DNA of 64,000 bases, taken from Ophiodon elongatus. Lineage: Eukaryota; Chordata; Actinopteri; Perciformes; Hexagrammidae. Each line of letters starts with the position of its first letter. Position 1 is the stretch's first letter. Under the pieces are notes generated by a model that saw only the letters and a program-made list of their open reading frames with translations, made no database searches and had not been told where the DNA came from. The stretch spans positions 379,001 to 443,000 of the forward strand of contig JACSYO010002174.1 of NCBI GenBank assembly GCA_016806645.1, written 5' to 3'. Shown here in pieces: positions 25,820 to 37,150 of the stretch. Position numbers and translations under genes: made by a program.

Positions 25820-26564
25820 GAATGCTTCCATTTAAGCACTTGCCATGTGCATGCGTTTACACACAGTAAACTTTGAAATTGCCTTTCTAAAAATAGACAT
25901 GCAGTAATACTTACTGTAGCCTCAACCATAGCAAATGCTACCTACAGTAAAAAAACACATTTAGAGACAGAATGGGTTTCCTGATAGCTTCATGAAAGCA
26001 AGATACTGGTGTGCTATTCCTTCACTCATTCAATATTTAACTAGCATGGCATGCTTTCTAGAGCACACATAATGATGTTGTAATGGCTCTACGGGAAAAT
26101 AGAACATGGCTGGTCGTAGACTTAACTGTGAAAGTACAAAATGACTGTGCTACTCGGAGTGTGTGTGGATGCTTTGCGGACCTCGGAAGAAAAGAAAAAA
26201 AGAAAACCAATGAGACGTTATTCTTCTACTGAGATTTGCTTTGCTTTAAATGATAAAACGGCATATATCTCAAGTTAAATTGTACATGCCGCCTTATCTA
26301 AAATGAAATGAAAGGGATGAAATATGCAGTTCAATGGCACGTTGCAGTGGTTCAACGATTTTACAAGATGTGTCAGATTGTATCACATTTCTTTTGTGAT
26401 TAAAATTTTTCTGCCAATAAACCACCTACAAGTTATATACTGTACTTAATGAATACTTGATTTCCTGTTTAATAACTAACTTTTAATACATTATTTCTTT
26501 GTTGTCTTTGAGATGTGAAGTTTTCTGTTTTTTTTTTCTAAATTACAGATAATGAAGATAATGA

Positions 26565-26610
26565 ATAATGAATAATGAATGTATGACATAATGAATAATG
26601 AATGTATGAC
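26565..26610. repeat. Two exact copies of a 23-bp tandem unit
   Basis: The unit (26565-26587 and 26588-26610) reads 'ataatgaataatgaatgt' plus 'atgac'. It is preceded by related ATGAATA units, so the array grew from a simple AATGAAT motif. Confidence 0.9.
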
Positions 26611-29550
26611 AATCATTGAGGTGGCGAGGGGTGATGAATCTCATAATTATTTTGTATTAAAAAGTAAGGCTCTCCCTATTGTTACTAATATTTTCTTTGG
26701 GCCCCCTCTTCACTTAGAGAACAACTGCAATACCTAATTTATCAAGATAATGCATTTACTGGAAAGTATAACGGAATGGTTAAAAATAGGCGACAGCTCT
26801 TTGCTGAAGGACTCGTTCACAAGGACATATTCTCAGCAGGGGCTGCGTTAGACTTTCTTGTTGTTATTAATTTTGATAAACATGGTCAGAAAAATTCTCT
26901 CTTAATCTATGAATACCCACCATTTAGATTTTAAGTGATTTGACGGTAATAAGACATATTTAATAACATTTCATTTTCTTTCATTCTTGCTTGGTCTGTG
27001 TCGGTCTGGGTCTGGTACGGAGGCACCGAGGCACCCTTTACTGTATCAGACACACTATTCTGTCAACTAACTCCATTGTGTAAATCCATCTTAATCATTA
27101 TCAGACAGCCAGAGAATGTGTTGCTGTGACCCGTGGTGGTCACGGGCGCCTCCCCAGGCCTCCAGTCCGGAGCTCTTCAAAGCGCTACTGAGTTTTAATC
27201 AAAGCGACGGTTGATCACCCCTAAGTGTTCGGTCAAAATGACGGACAGCCGTCAGATTTTTCTGTTATTGTCGAAAAATATTTTTTCATTTTTCACAAAT
27301 GTGAAATTAAATCTAAATACAGACCATTTTCTGCTCTTGCCAAAAAACTTCAGAGTACCCTCCCCCTTCTCTGTAATTTGAAGGAATACATGTGTCTGAC
27401 TGTATATTTCATAATGTTTATTGTTAACCAGTGTGCAGTGGTGTTAAAGTCTCCAGCTCTCCAGCCTTACAGATTCCGAAGGTGAGAAGTAAACATGCTT
27501 TTGCAGATCGAGACCCTGAACTTGGGAGCAACTCACTGAGAAAGTATCAATGGCAACCACTTTATTCCTTCATGTCAGCTTGCATTACCTTGACAACTCA
27601 TTCCTGCTAGAATTTCAGATTTTTTGATGGTGTGTTTAGCTTCATGTTGAAAATGTTTAGTACAGTACAGTTATTCTTGTCAGAAGTTCATTATATAATA
27701 TTCTATTTAAGACCCTGACACTCTTTAGTGTTGTGTTTTTTAACATATAAAAGATGTGCACTTAACCTTTGCCACAGTGAAGGAAGCCCTGCTGTCAACA
27801 AGTCGTTTCAGTGGTGCATTCACAGTCTCTTGTTCGAGCCGTATCTGTGCTCTGTGAACAGCCTGGACCCCGGGCTGGCTACAGAGGCAGGGAAGCTATT
27901 AAGTAGCACAAACTCTGGGGCTGTTTTGTTTTGCCTGGGGAATCATTCATTTAATGTCGGATCTTTGCCTCGTACGATGGTTTCTTCTTCGCTTCCAGGC
28001 GATCTCGGGAATAGCAATGAATAGTAACAGAACGGCACCGTGTGAGTGGCCGTGCACACTTGCATGTGAAACAGACAATGATGTACTCCCATGTCCGTCT
28101 TTGCTGTCCAGGATTGTCCATCAGGAACATCTTGTGAAGCACCGTAATGACTTTTATTCTCGGTCAAAGTCAGATCTCTTGAGTGACACGGTTGGTAATT
28201 TGTTATTATCTGGAATAAGTGGGCTGGAATGATAAGGATGACAAGTATAACAGAGGCTCTGCGTGGTTTTACTCCACTGCCTTTATTGCTTTGAGCAGAT
28301 TTTCTTTGGGGCAGCTGAAGAGGGCATTGTGTGCTAGTATTCTGGGATTGACTGAGACGGTTGAGAACATGTGCGCACTGAAAACAGATTAATGCACACA
28401 GGCTCTTTTCAGGAAAAGAAAGGCTTCATGCTACATTGTGCACTTTCAGTATGGAGATGCGTAAAGTCATGTAGAGCACATGCTGTTCCTTTTCAGCAGT
28501 AATGATGTTCAGCATCTCTGAATGTTTAAAACTGGAACGACGTGTGCCCCGCATCACAATCTATGGACACTTTGTGTACAAAGTCATTGTTTTTCTGCGC
28601 GTGTAGACCGTGCAGAGGTTGCTTCTTCGCGTGAAACCCTTTCTCTGATACTCTCACAGGCGAACGTTGGGAACACAAATGTTGCAATGAAGCACTGATG
28701 TTGCAGTGGCCCTCCAGTCCAGCGGCTTTCTCTTAATTCCAAATAAAGATCATATCAAGAAGCAGCCGCAGAATATCTTCAGCACCGCTGCCACGATTAA
28801 ATTAAGGCCTACAGCAGAGCAAAATCTCACCAACAGCTCCAGCATTAATTTAAAATGTGTCCTGTCATCAGTGGCATTGAAAGACCCAAATTCAAACTGT
28901 GATCGTGAGGCTTGCAAAGCAAGTCCATGAAGCTTCCCATGGTGCACTCAGGGCATTTTATAGTCTCATCATTGGAAAATCAACATTTTACCCTGAATAA
29001 AAGTGGACTCAAATACCACTTCTTCTTCAAACAGAGTTATTTCCGCATTTTAGGAGTATGCACTCTTTACTCTTAAGCAAATAATTTGAACCGGAAATAA
29101 ATGCAGTGCGGCCGTTTATTATAAAATGTAATACTGACTGAGCCACAGTCAGGTTAGAATTATATGTGAATAGCTTTAAAGGCAGGCTTTACTGTGTAAA
29201 GGACAAAAGGTATAAGCCAGCCATAAGGAGGAGCATGCAGTTAAATTGATGAGATCAGAGGAGACTTAGAGGACTGTGAGATGTAAAAGCCTGGACTTGC
29301 TGCACCCTTGGTGAGCACCCTTAAGTCCTCAGAAGTGTTTGAGGAGGTTGTCAGGATGACACAGAGCTGTAAAATCCTTGTGTTTAAGTTTATTATTATC
29401 CCTAAACCAGTGCGGATTGAATTTTTTACTATGCAAAACTAAGTGCCAGTATTATCTCAAAAAACTTGAGCATGAGATGGGGAACACACCCTACATTTAG
29501 CAGGAGGTGATGCATAACTGGGATCTGAAATGAAAAATGGCACAAGTTAT

Positions 29551-29716
29551 CGCGCCCTGTTCGACTCGGGCAGCTCGGTGTGCACAGGGGAGAGGGAGTG
29601 TCAGGTCCACAGAGCTGCAATGTCCACATGATAACACGGAAACCTACAGCGAGCAGAGCGCCCTCACACTGAGACCGTGTTCGAGCAGTTTACGGGGGTC
29701 ACGTCGCAGCCGCTCG
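29551..29716. promoter_or_regulatory. CpG-dense block, candidate promoter
   Basis: Fifteen CpG dinucleotides lie in 166 bases, with further ones at 29783-29810 and 29931-29985, whereas the surrounding DNA is AT-rich and CpG-poor. I see no known repeat in it. Such a block is consistent with an unmethylated promoter or regulatory element. It might serve elfn1 (minus strand, 8.7 kb above the predicted leader exon), a plus-strand RNA through the exon at 29941-30000, or both. No clear TATA box is visible. Confidence 0.3.
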
Positions 29717-29940
29717 ACTGGATGTGCAGGAGAGAGATACTGCAGACTGTACTCTATGTTCATTATTTAGAGAAAGTGGTCAGCGCTCCAACCGCCTGCT
29801 CACTCGCTCCGGTTCATTTATACATTCAACATTGGTAAATGTTAAGAATAAATTTGGCTCTGCAGACACGATTCCTACGACTGTTCATTCATCCACTCAT
29901 GAATATGGAATCATTTAGACCTCGTCGTCTCTTTTTACAG

Positions 29941-30000
29941 TAATGTGAGGAGCGAAGCCTCGGAAAATCTCTCCTGACGACGGCGAGCCTCACTTTCCAG
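29941..30000 (+). ncRNA. Predicted 60-nt spliced non-coding exon
   Basis: A strong acceptor (ctcgtcgtctctttttacag) ends at 29940 and a strong donor (TTTCCAG followed by gtgagagc) begins at 30001. All three plus-strand frames carry stops within the 60 bases, so it would be non-coding. A fair donor (ATTG followed by gtaaat) at 29835 could make a 106-bp intron from an exon starting in the CpG block. This is inference from motifs only, and chance pairing of splice sites is possible. Confidence 0.3.
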
Positions 30001-31298
30001 GTGAGAGCACTTAAGTCTCCCTGCTTCCCTCTGCAGTTAGGCCAACTCAATAAATCACAGTGGAACGCTCCTCATTGACTCTGCAGCCACTAAGACAGCA
30101 ATGCCAGTGACTGAGAGGATGAATTGTCATGACTCAGCAGACTCTTGGCCGAAAGAGGCCTGCTTTCGCTTTCTATTTCAAGAATTCTCAAACACACATG
30201 TAAAGTACATCAAAGTTAAATTCCGTGTAGAAAATGACCACAGGTGGACATGTTGGCCACCGATCCCTGCAATATGAGTGATGATTAACGTAATTGGCTC
30301 CTTTGACTGAATTGAATAATTAAAAAGGGAAAATGAACAGACATCATCTATAATACAAAGAGTAGAATGTAACTCGAGATACGAGCATGTACAGGTATTG
30401 TTGTCTGTGAGAGACCTGGTCAAAAAAAACAAACTGGTGTACCATTTCATGGTTCAATTTACAGTGTACAGTAGAGATGAAAAATCTTAATATGGGTGTA
30501 GCAAAAGCATTTTATGTTGCTCTGTTCCGTGCTTATATATAAATAACCACACAGCACATGAAAGAAACTAATTCTGTAAACCATAAATGAGAAGAACTTG
30601 TGCGCTGCAGTTTTTTCCTCCAGGTTCCTCAATCAGCACTTATAGAATGGATAGGGTAACAAGCGAAGTGTCTGCACTGAAGGCATTATTCAGTGTCTTC
30701 ATATTGATGGGTCTTGCCAGAGTTGATTCATTAAAGGGTTTGAGTGGAGCTGCTAATGTACTTTGGATCTGATGAAGCAGTCGGTCCATGTCTTTGCATC
30801 ATGCATTCTGCTGTGCAATGGAGAATGTTTACAAATAACCAGGCCATAACCTTAGATCTTATTGAAAACATATATGGTAATGTACAAAAATGCTCCGAGA
30901 ACATAAATATATGATATATATTTACTGAACACAGTATATAAGGAAAGTGCATAGTGTACAGTTATAAAACAAAAATAGTTCTTGGTTACATTACCTACAT
31001 TATCTGAGTCATCAAAGGGTTGAAGTTGTTATTAAATTCTGAGCAGCAGCCAACTCACTGCCCAGAATTATTCACTCATTTATTCAAGCAGAATTTATTC
31101 GACTACTAAAACTTTTTTGTAAGTGCTTATTAAAGCACATTGACCTCATACACTTAGTCCTTACTTTGTATTGTTGGACCCTTAAACGTTCTGATAAAAA
31201 ACAAAAGAGATTGTCATTAAGTGCTCGTTGATCATTTCGTTGTTCTTCCCCTCTAACTTTGTGTCTGTGAGCTAAGACCAACATAATATTAAGTCTTA

Positions 31299-31380
31299 CA
31301 GGAATCAGAATCAGAATCGGAAACGATTTATTGCTAAGTACGTTTGCACATACAAGGAATTTGTCTTGGTGATTGGCAAA
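31299..31380 (+). repeat. Fragment of dispersed fish repeat (AATCAG-rich end)
   Basis: It contains 'aatcagaatcagaatcgg' followed by 'tttattgctaagtacgtt' and 'cacatacaaggaatttg', an order typical of a widespread fish repeat (probably the end of a retroelement). The family is not assigned. Confidence 0.55.
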
Positions 31381-34300
31381 TATATATAAGAAAATTATTA
31401 CAGAATTAACACACAAAACAAATTAAGAGAATGTTAAGATGAGCAGCTCAAAATATGCTATGCTGATGACACTCTAATCTAGGTTGGTACGTCAATAATT
31501 CATGCACTATTTAAGTTATAGTTTATTCAGCAAACTTTATGTCAGTGAAACTTGTGCTGACTGCTGATTAAACTAAACTTAGAATTCTGGAAAATAGGTC
31601 ACTAAATCTTCCATCTATTACTATTTTCAGGATAATTTAATTGAGTCTGTTCAACAGTGAATTTATCTTAAATGATGATGAATTGGATATTTAGCAGCTC
31701 ATCAAAAAAGCTAGGTTTTTTATTTTAGAAACAAGGCTTCATTTTCTTTTTTTTATGCTTTTGATATTTAAAAATAACTCACTTTTCTGGTTTGCATTAC
31801 TGTGTTATATTGTTATTCTTTGCTCTTTTTTTTAGGATAAATTAATTTATCATGTCAAAATCTGAATTATGGTGAAGCTCTCGATTTTCAGTAACAAATA
31901 AGCACAAAAAAGTAGTGCTTTAAAATTCCAAGTTTTTATACTCCTTGTTAATGAGTGCAATTGCAGCTAATGTGTCAACTTCATTAGCATGCAATGACAT
32001 TGCTATGAATAAATAAAAGATGGCATGCGGTTCACTGTGATGGATTACCAATCTCAAGTAACATAAACAAAGACAAATTCACCTGGGGACTCTTAGAAAG
32101 ATGATTTAAATGAGGCAGGCAGACGACATACACTTCCTCCCTGAGGATTTAAAAGACGTCCATTGCATGAAGATTATAATTAACAAAAAATTCAAATCAC
32201 ACAAGTATTTTTTTTTTTATTTCTAGATCTCATAAGGGAGCTTTTGTTACATGTTTTATATTCAGTTTCTTCAGGTTCATCGGGTTCATTAAGTCGCTAA
32301 AACATCCAAGATGTAGACATACAGTTCATTTAATCTCTAATCTTTGATTTCTCTCCAGGATGTAGATGGTTACAAACTTTGACATTAAAGGTGTAGGAGA
32401 AATGAAAACTTGCAACATCTGTAATTCTCCATCAGCTCCTCACTTACTCGGGTTATCTGAGGGCTCCGCGTACACTGAGGCTAATGTCTCATCACTAACG
32501 CTGAGGCACAGAAGCAGACCCAGTTTCCCCCCGCTTGCCTCCTTCTCTCGTCTCTTCCTCATTTTGTTTTCCCTCAAGAGGATTTACTATCTAATAAGAC
32601 TTGAGTGGTGGTGAGAGAGGGGGAACAGAAGTGTAATCGTTTGTGGCATACCTTGACCACGGACGACCAAACTATGTTAAAATTGATCTTAGTTGGTAGT
32701 TTTAACAGTAAATATTTAAAGTGGCATATCAGGTTGCTGTGCAGTGAATGTAGCAGAATGAAAAAAAAACTGCATCTGTCAAACTAATTAAATATGGTGC
32801 TTTTTTTTGGTTCATTAACACTGTGACGTCCACAAATTAGCTTTTTGTTTACCAGCATTTTGATTTACTCTTCTTAACAGCAAACCTTTTCTCTGTGCTA
32901 ATCACCCAAGGTTATTGTAGTGTATTGTATGCCTACCTTGCTCGGACCACACCCATCTTCATTTTAATCTCAGCTACACACATGTAAAGGTTTCGTGACT
33001 GCATCTTGCACGAGTGCGACGCTATTGCGGTGACAAATCGTGTCAGCAGACATATTAATGCCTGATAAAGTACTCCAAACCTCCTCTTTGGTAGTGTCTG
33101 GAAGTAGATGTCTCCAGGACCACATTTTGCCATGGTAACACGCACGGACTCACAAGGTGAAAACAATACTGTCACGGCTGGTAATAACAATAATACGTGT
33201 CATGCAGCATCATTGTGCAGCTTGCACTCTGGGCTCCTTTACTGCAGTGGGCTCTGATAACATCCACTAGCTGCATCCAGTGATAAGATGACTGCTGCAG
33301 ATAGCTGGCTTGTAACTTCTGTTATGCTACACTATGTAAATAAATTGAATGTCTCAATGTGAAACATTATGTGCTTTTTTTTTTTCATTCAGCTTTTTTA
33401 GTTAAACATAACTTATGTTGCCTCCTTTCATCGCACGAAGAATCTGTGCAAACCAGTTCATCATTGTGTCACTGTCTCTGTCACTTCATGATCGATAGAT
33501 CTCGGAAATCCTGGATCTATCTTTTCTTTTTAGTCGTGCGTGATGTAGCTCCGTTGCCTTTTTCCGATGGTCTGTTTGTGGACTGATTGAGCCGACAGCG
33601 TGGAGCGCTCAACAAAACCTGCTTTACCAGCTTCACTAGTTCTCATATGGCGCTGTCCACTCCACTTTCTAGATCGCTCACTGTGAGCCCTCTTTCTTAC
33701 TGCCGGGAACATATGTTATATTCTCTGCTGGAGAAAAGATGTCCAAGATAATAAAAAACAGCCACTCTGAACTGTCAGTGGGAAAAACATTTGATCAACT
33801 AGCTCAGCTGTTTTCTTCATCTTGTCTGCTCATGTAATGTCTCCATTCCTCTTCAGCCATGGCGTGGTTGTTGGGATCAGGCGGGAGTGTGTTTGGTTGT
33901 TAGCAAGTATTAAAACTAAATCATTGATATCAATAAAAGTCTGAAAATGGGTTTTCACTCAGAATGCCTGTAGTCAAAGTAATATTCCACATTCAGAATG
34001 AACAGTGAAGGTTTTAAGTTGAGCACAGGCTATCACATTCAGCTATTATTACAACACATATGCATGAACTAATCACAGAAACTGCTCCTTAAAGTATAAC
34101 AGTTTATTTACTTAACATTACTCATTAAAACAAATAATATAAATCAACAAACATCTATTGTCTATTGGCAAGTTATCCGTTTTCTCCTTCGGGAGCATTG
34201 CTCGTCCAACAAAGTTAAGACTATCACCTAGGGTTTTATTTAGAAGCAACGTTGTCTCTGCACCTTCTTTCATCCAAATCGAGGACGGGACGGCCCAGAG

Positions 34301-35235
34301 TCAAGGTGAGCACTGCTTTATGCTTTACATCGCCTTGGTGATGTCATGGCCGTGTCACAGGGCCTTCTTGTGGGGCTTCTGGCCCTCATCCAATGAGATG
34401 CCAGTGATGTGATTTAATGCAAATCTCACACATCTGTGAGATTATGACGTCTAATGGGGGTTAGTGCAGTTAAACCAGCCCAGGCTTTTGAGGTCCCCGA
34501 TAGGCCTGTTTCCTTTGTTTCAGCCACATGCTGAAGTCCCAACATGGCTAACTTGATTCTTTCTCAGTGATCTTTGTCCACTGTGATTTTTTTCTTCTTC
34601 CATCCAGCACCTGGCTTTGTGCTGGATATTTGGTACCTTTTCCAACATCTGCTTGTGCTGGCTATGTTCCTGGGCTTTGCCTTTCTCTCTGTGCCTTGAA
34701 ATCTCCTCTGGGCTGGTCATCTATGAGACATTTCCTGCCCAATGCATGCGTGTTCCTCCTGTTGACTATACCCAGAGGTCAGCCCAGAGCCCTTATTACC
34801 TTTTATTTGTTGCCTCTGCTATAAAGAAAATGTCCTTTCTCCTTGTGATAAACTATCTTGCTGGTGGTGCTCAAGGGTAACTGTATTTTTTAACCTAGAC
34901 TCTATTTTCCTACTTTGTTTTTGTGTCTACCTGACTAATCATTTCTGAAATCAGTATCAAGAGCGCTGTAGACAACGGCTGCTAATGGACTGCAATGTAA
35001 TCTTATCAAGGCACTATGGCACCATTTATGGTGACTAACAGTGCTTGTTTTTGCCACTGACAGGCTCTGATTGTATTGTAAGTGTCTGACAACATTATTG
35101 AGACTTCACTTTGTGAAGTGACGTGTTGCCGACAGACAACGGTGGAAACACGAGTGTCGGCCGGGCAGAGGTTTTTTTTTGTGTTGGAGTACAGAGAGCG
35201 TATAGTTCAATGTTATCTAAAAGGTTTTTAATGTC

Positions 35236-35382
35236 ATGGCTGATCATTTGGATGATTTTGACGATGTGGATGAAGTCTTTGAATTCGATGGCCGCCCAGA
35301 TTAATTTGAGCCTGAGAATAGGGATGAAGAGAGAGAGAGGGGCAACAGGCAGAAGATGGGACCTGTTGCGTACGAGACTTAG
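35236..35382 (+). pseudogene. Relic of a repeat-associated protein ORF
   Basis: The plus frame from ATG 35236 reads MADHLDDFDDVDEVFEFDGR, then P-D, a TAA stop at 35302-35304, then FEPENRDEERERGNRQKMG to a TAG at 35380-35382. The acidic start and the FEPE motif followed by an acidic/basic stretch recall N-termini of multicopy proteins found in many fish genomes. From memory, some of these have a P2X7-like C-terminal domain, but I cannot confirm that link. The stop in the motif and the lack of any downstream domain mark it as dead. Confidence 0.35.
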
Positions 35383-36440
35383 ACAATAGCAAACAAACCA
35401 GATCAAGTGAAAGGTAGGGAAAGCATGTTTTATCTCTCTGTAGGGTCCTCTCCATATTGTTGTTAGACACTTATGATAACAATCTGAACCTGAGCCATCT
35501 GTCAGTGGCAAAAACAAGCACTTTTAGTTGCACAATTACCCTTGCAGCTCATTTCACGGCTGCTGTCGGCAGCGTTGTCCCCATTAGTCACAAAAACATG
35601 GGAAAATAGGGTCCAGGTTGAAAATATCAAATTCAGCCTTTAATGCCTTGTAAAGAAACTCTGGCACAGCAAAACAAGCTTGACAAAATAATAAAGTCAG
35701 ACGCAATGAGTGATTGACCGAGCTAAATACAAGAGAGAGCCAACAGAAACGTTCAGTGATGAGGTCGTATATCACAACGCTAAATACTGCAGTAACAGTA
35801 CTACTCTCTCATTTGCTATTTGGCCTAAGATCAATACTAGGGAGGTTGGTGGCCTGCTCATTGCTTTAATGTGGAAATAGAAAAATAAAGTGTTCGGGGA
35901 GCCTTTTATCACAAGACTTCAACTGGAAAGTAAGTTTTGAAAACCAAAAGTCTAACATGGAATATTATTGCCAATTAGTTATTAAATTATAGGCTTATCA
36001 AATAGAAAAAGTACCGGTCTATTCTGGTCCGATTGTGCTACGACACGAGAGATGTATTACTTAATGTCCCTATAAAGCCCCTGAAAATGTATTTACTCAA
36101 TCAGCGTCTTATGAGTGAAGTGGATCTACAGGAACACAAAAATCTTTCTGCCAAGCTGTTCCTGTCATTTAACATGAGAGATTGCTTTTCTTGCTGGTGT
36201 GGAATAAAATAGAAAAATGTCTTTGTTCTGTCGCATTGATTTTAACACTCTTTTAAAACTGTCTATCTTGAGTTTATGAGCGTTGAGTGCAATGCAAAAT
36301 CAGTGAGTACTCTTTGAACAAAGGCTAACATATTTGTCAGATGTCAGATTGGAAATGATTCGGTTAGTTTGGGTGCAGATCATACCGTGCGGAATTGCAG
36401 CCAGCTAAATCAGCATGTTGAAAGGCAAACAGAAATGTGA

Positions 36441-36588
36441 TAGAGATGCACCGATCGATTGGCAGCAGATCAAAACTGGCCATTTTTCAGCTGATCGGTT
36501 ATGACCGCCTCAGATTTTTATTCAGTCACTTTTACACACGTGTGCCACAGAATAGTCGAACACAGCGGCACAGACAGTAAGGTCACAG

Positions 36589-36646
<58 letters not shown>

Positions 36647-36775
36647 CTCACCACATGTCGTTGGTGAGGAAGTTCTTCAGCGGGAGTGAAGATGACATCA
36701 AGCTCTCAAATTCTCCATTGGGGCACAACCTTCAAAAAATCAGTTGACTTAATTGGACACTTATTGTAATATATT
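36441..36775 (+). mobile_element. hAT-like transposon relic, internally expanded by CA repeat
   Basis: It begins 'tagagatgcaccgatcgatt', close to the CAGRGATGCACCGAT-type end of fish hAT elements, with the usual 'aaaactggccatttttcagc' and 'gatcggttatgaccg' after it. Beyond a CA run, one plus frame (36664-36729) reads KFFSGSEDDIKLSN. This resembles the start of a BED-finger region of a hAT transposase with its cysteines lost. No intact transposase remains and no right terminal repeat is clear. Confidence 0.45.
36590..36644. repeat. (CA)n microsatellite inside the hAT-like relic
   Basis: About 27 uninterrupted CA units. Confidence 0.97.
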
Positions 36776-36974
36776 CTCGTGCATGCTGCTCAGAGTGATC
36801 TCAGTGTCCAGCTTGTCTGCCGAAAGCACGGAGCTGAACAGTATCTAAATAATATCTGAATACAAATACAATCATGTATTTCCTAATCATTTGAATTATG
36901 TCGTTTTTTATATATATAAATAACTACTATAGATGACTACTACAGATGACAATAACAAAAATAAAAATTTCGAA

Positions 36975-37150
36975 TTTTTGACGTTATGTGGCAGCACATC
37001 CTCACACCAATGCGTCAAATAATGCAGCAGCTTGGTCAGCGTCTTTTCAGAACAAAGTTTCGTCTTCACAATATGTTGAGATTTAGGCAACAAAACCACT
37101 TAGTTAGGTTTAGGAAAAGAGCAGGTTTAAAGTTAACTTGACTGACTAAG
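36975..37150 (+). repeat. Dispersed repeat ('ggtttaggcaacaaaacc' family), copy 1
   Basis: It shares with 47390-47530 the ordered blocks 'gtcttttcagaacaaa'/'gtcttttcaaaataaa', 'cgtcttcaca'/'ccttcttcaca' and 'tttaggcaacaaaaccactt'/'tttaggcaacagaaccactt'. This string set is common in perch-like fish genomes. The boundaries are approximate. Confidence 0.6.

Larger units (their letters stand above)
20882..29550. other. Gene-free stretch with several dispersed repeats
   Basis: No defensible gene is seen. The stretch holds the inverted-repeat MITE (22125-22628), a broken protein-like segment (22977-23190), a TIR-element fragment (24145-24420), a long CA microsatellite (25714-25819) and a short tandem array (26565-26610). 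If elfn1 starts near the CpG block at 29.55 kb this is an intron; otherwise it is intergenic DNA. Confidence 0.4.

Noticed and set aside
25639..25929. Cys/Val-rich ORFs across the CA tract
   Set aside because: Pure translation of a dinucleotide repeat.
35095..35517. 140-aa minus-strand ORF, the longest after elfn1
   Set aside because: It is antisense to the acidic relic at 35236-35382, which explains its hydrophobic look; no recognisable domain.
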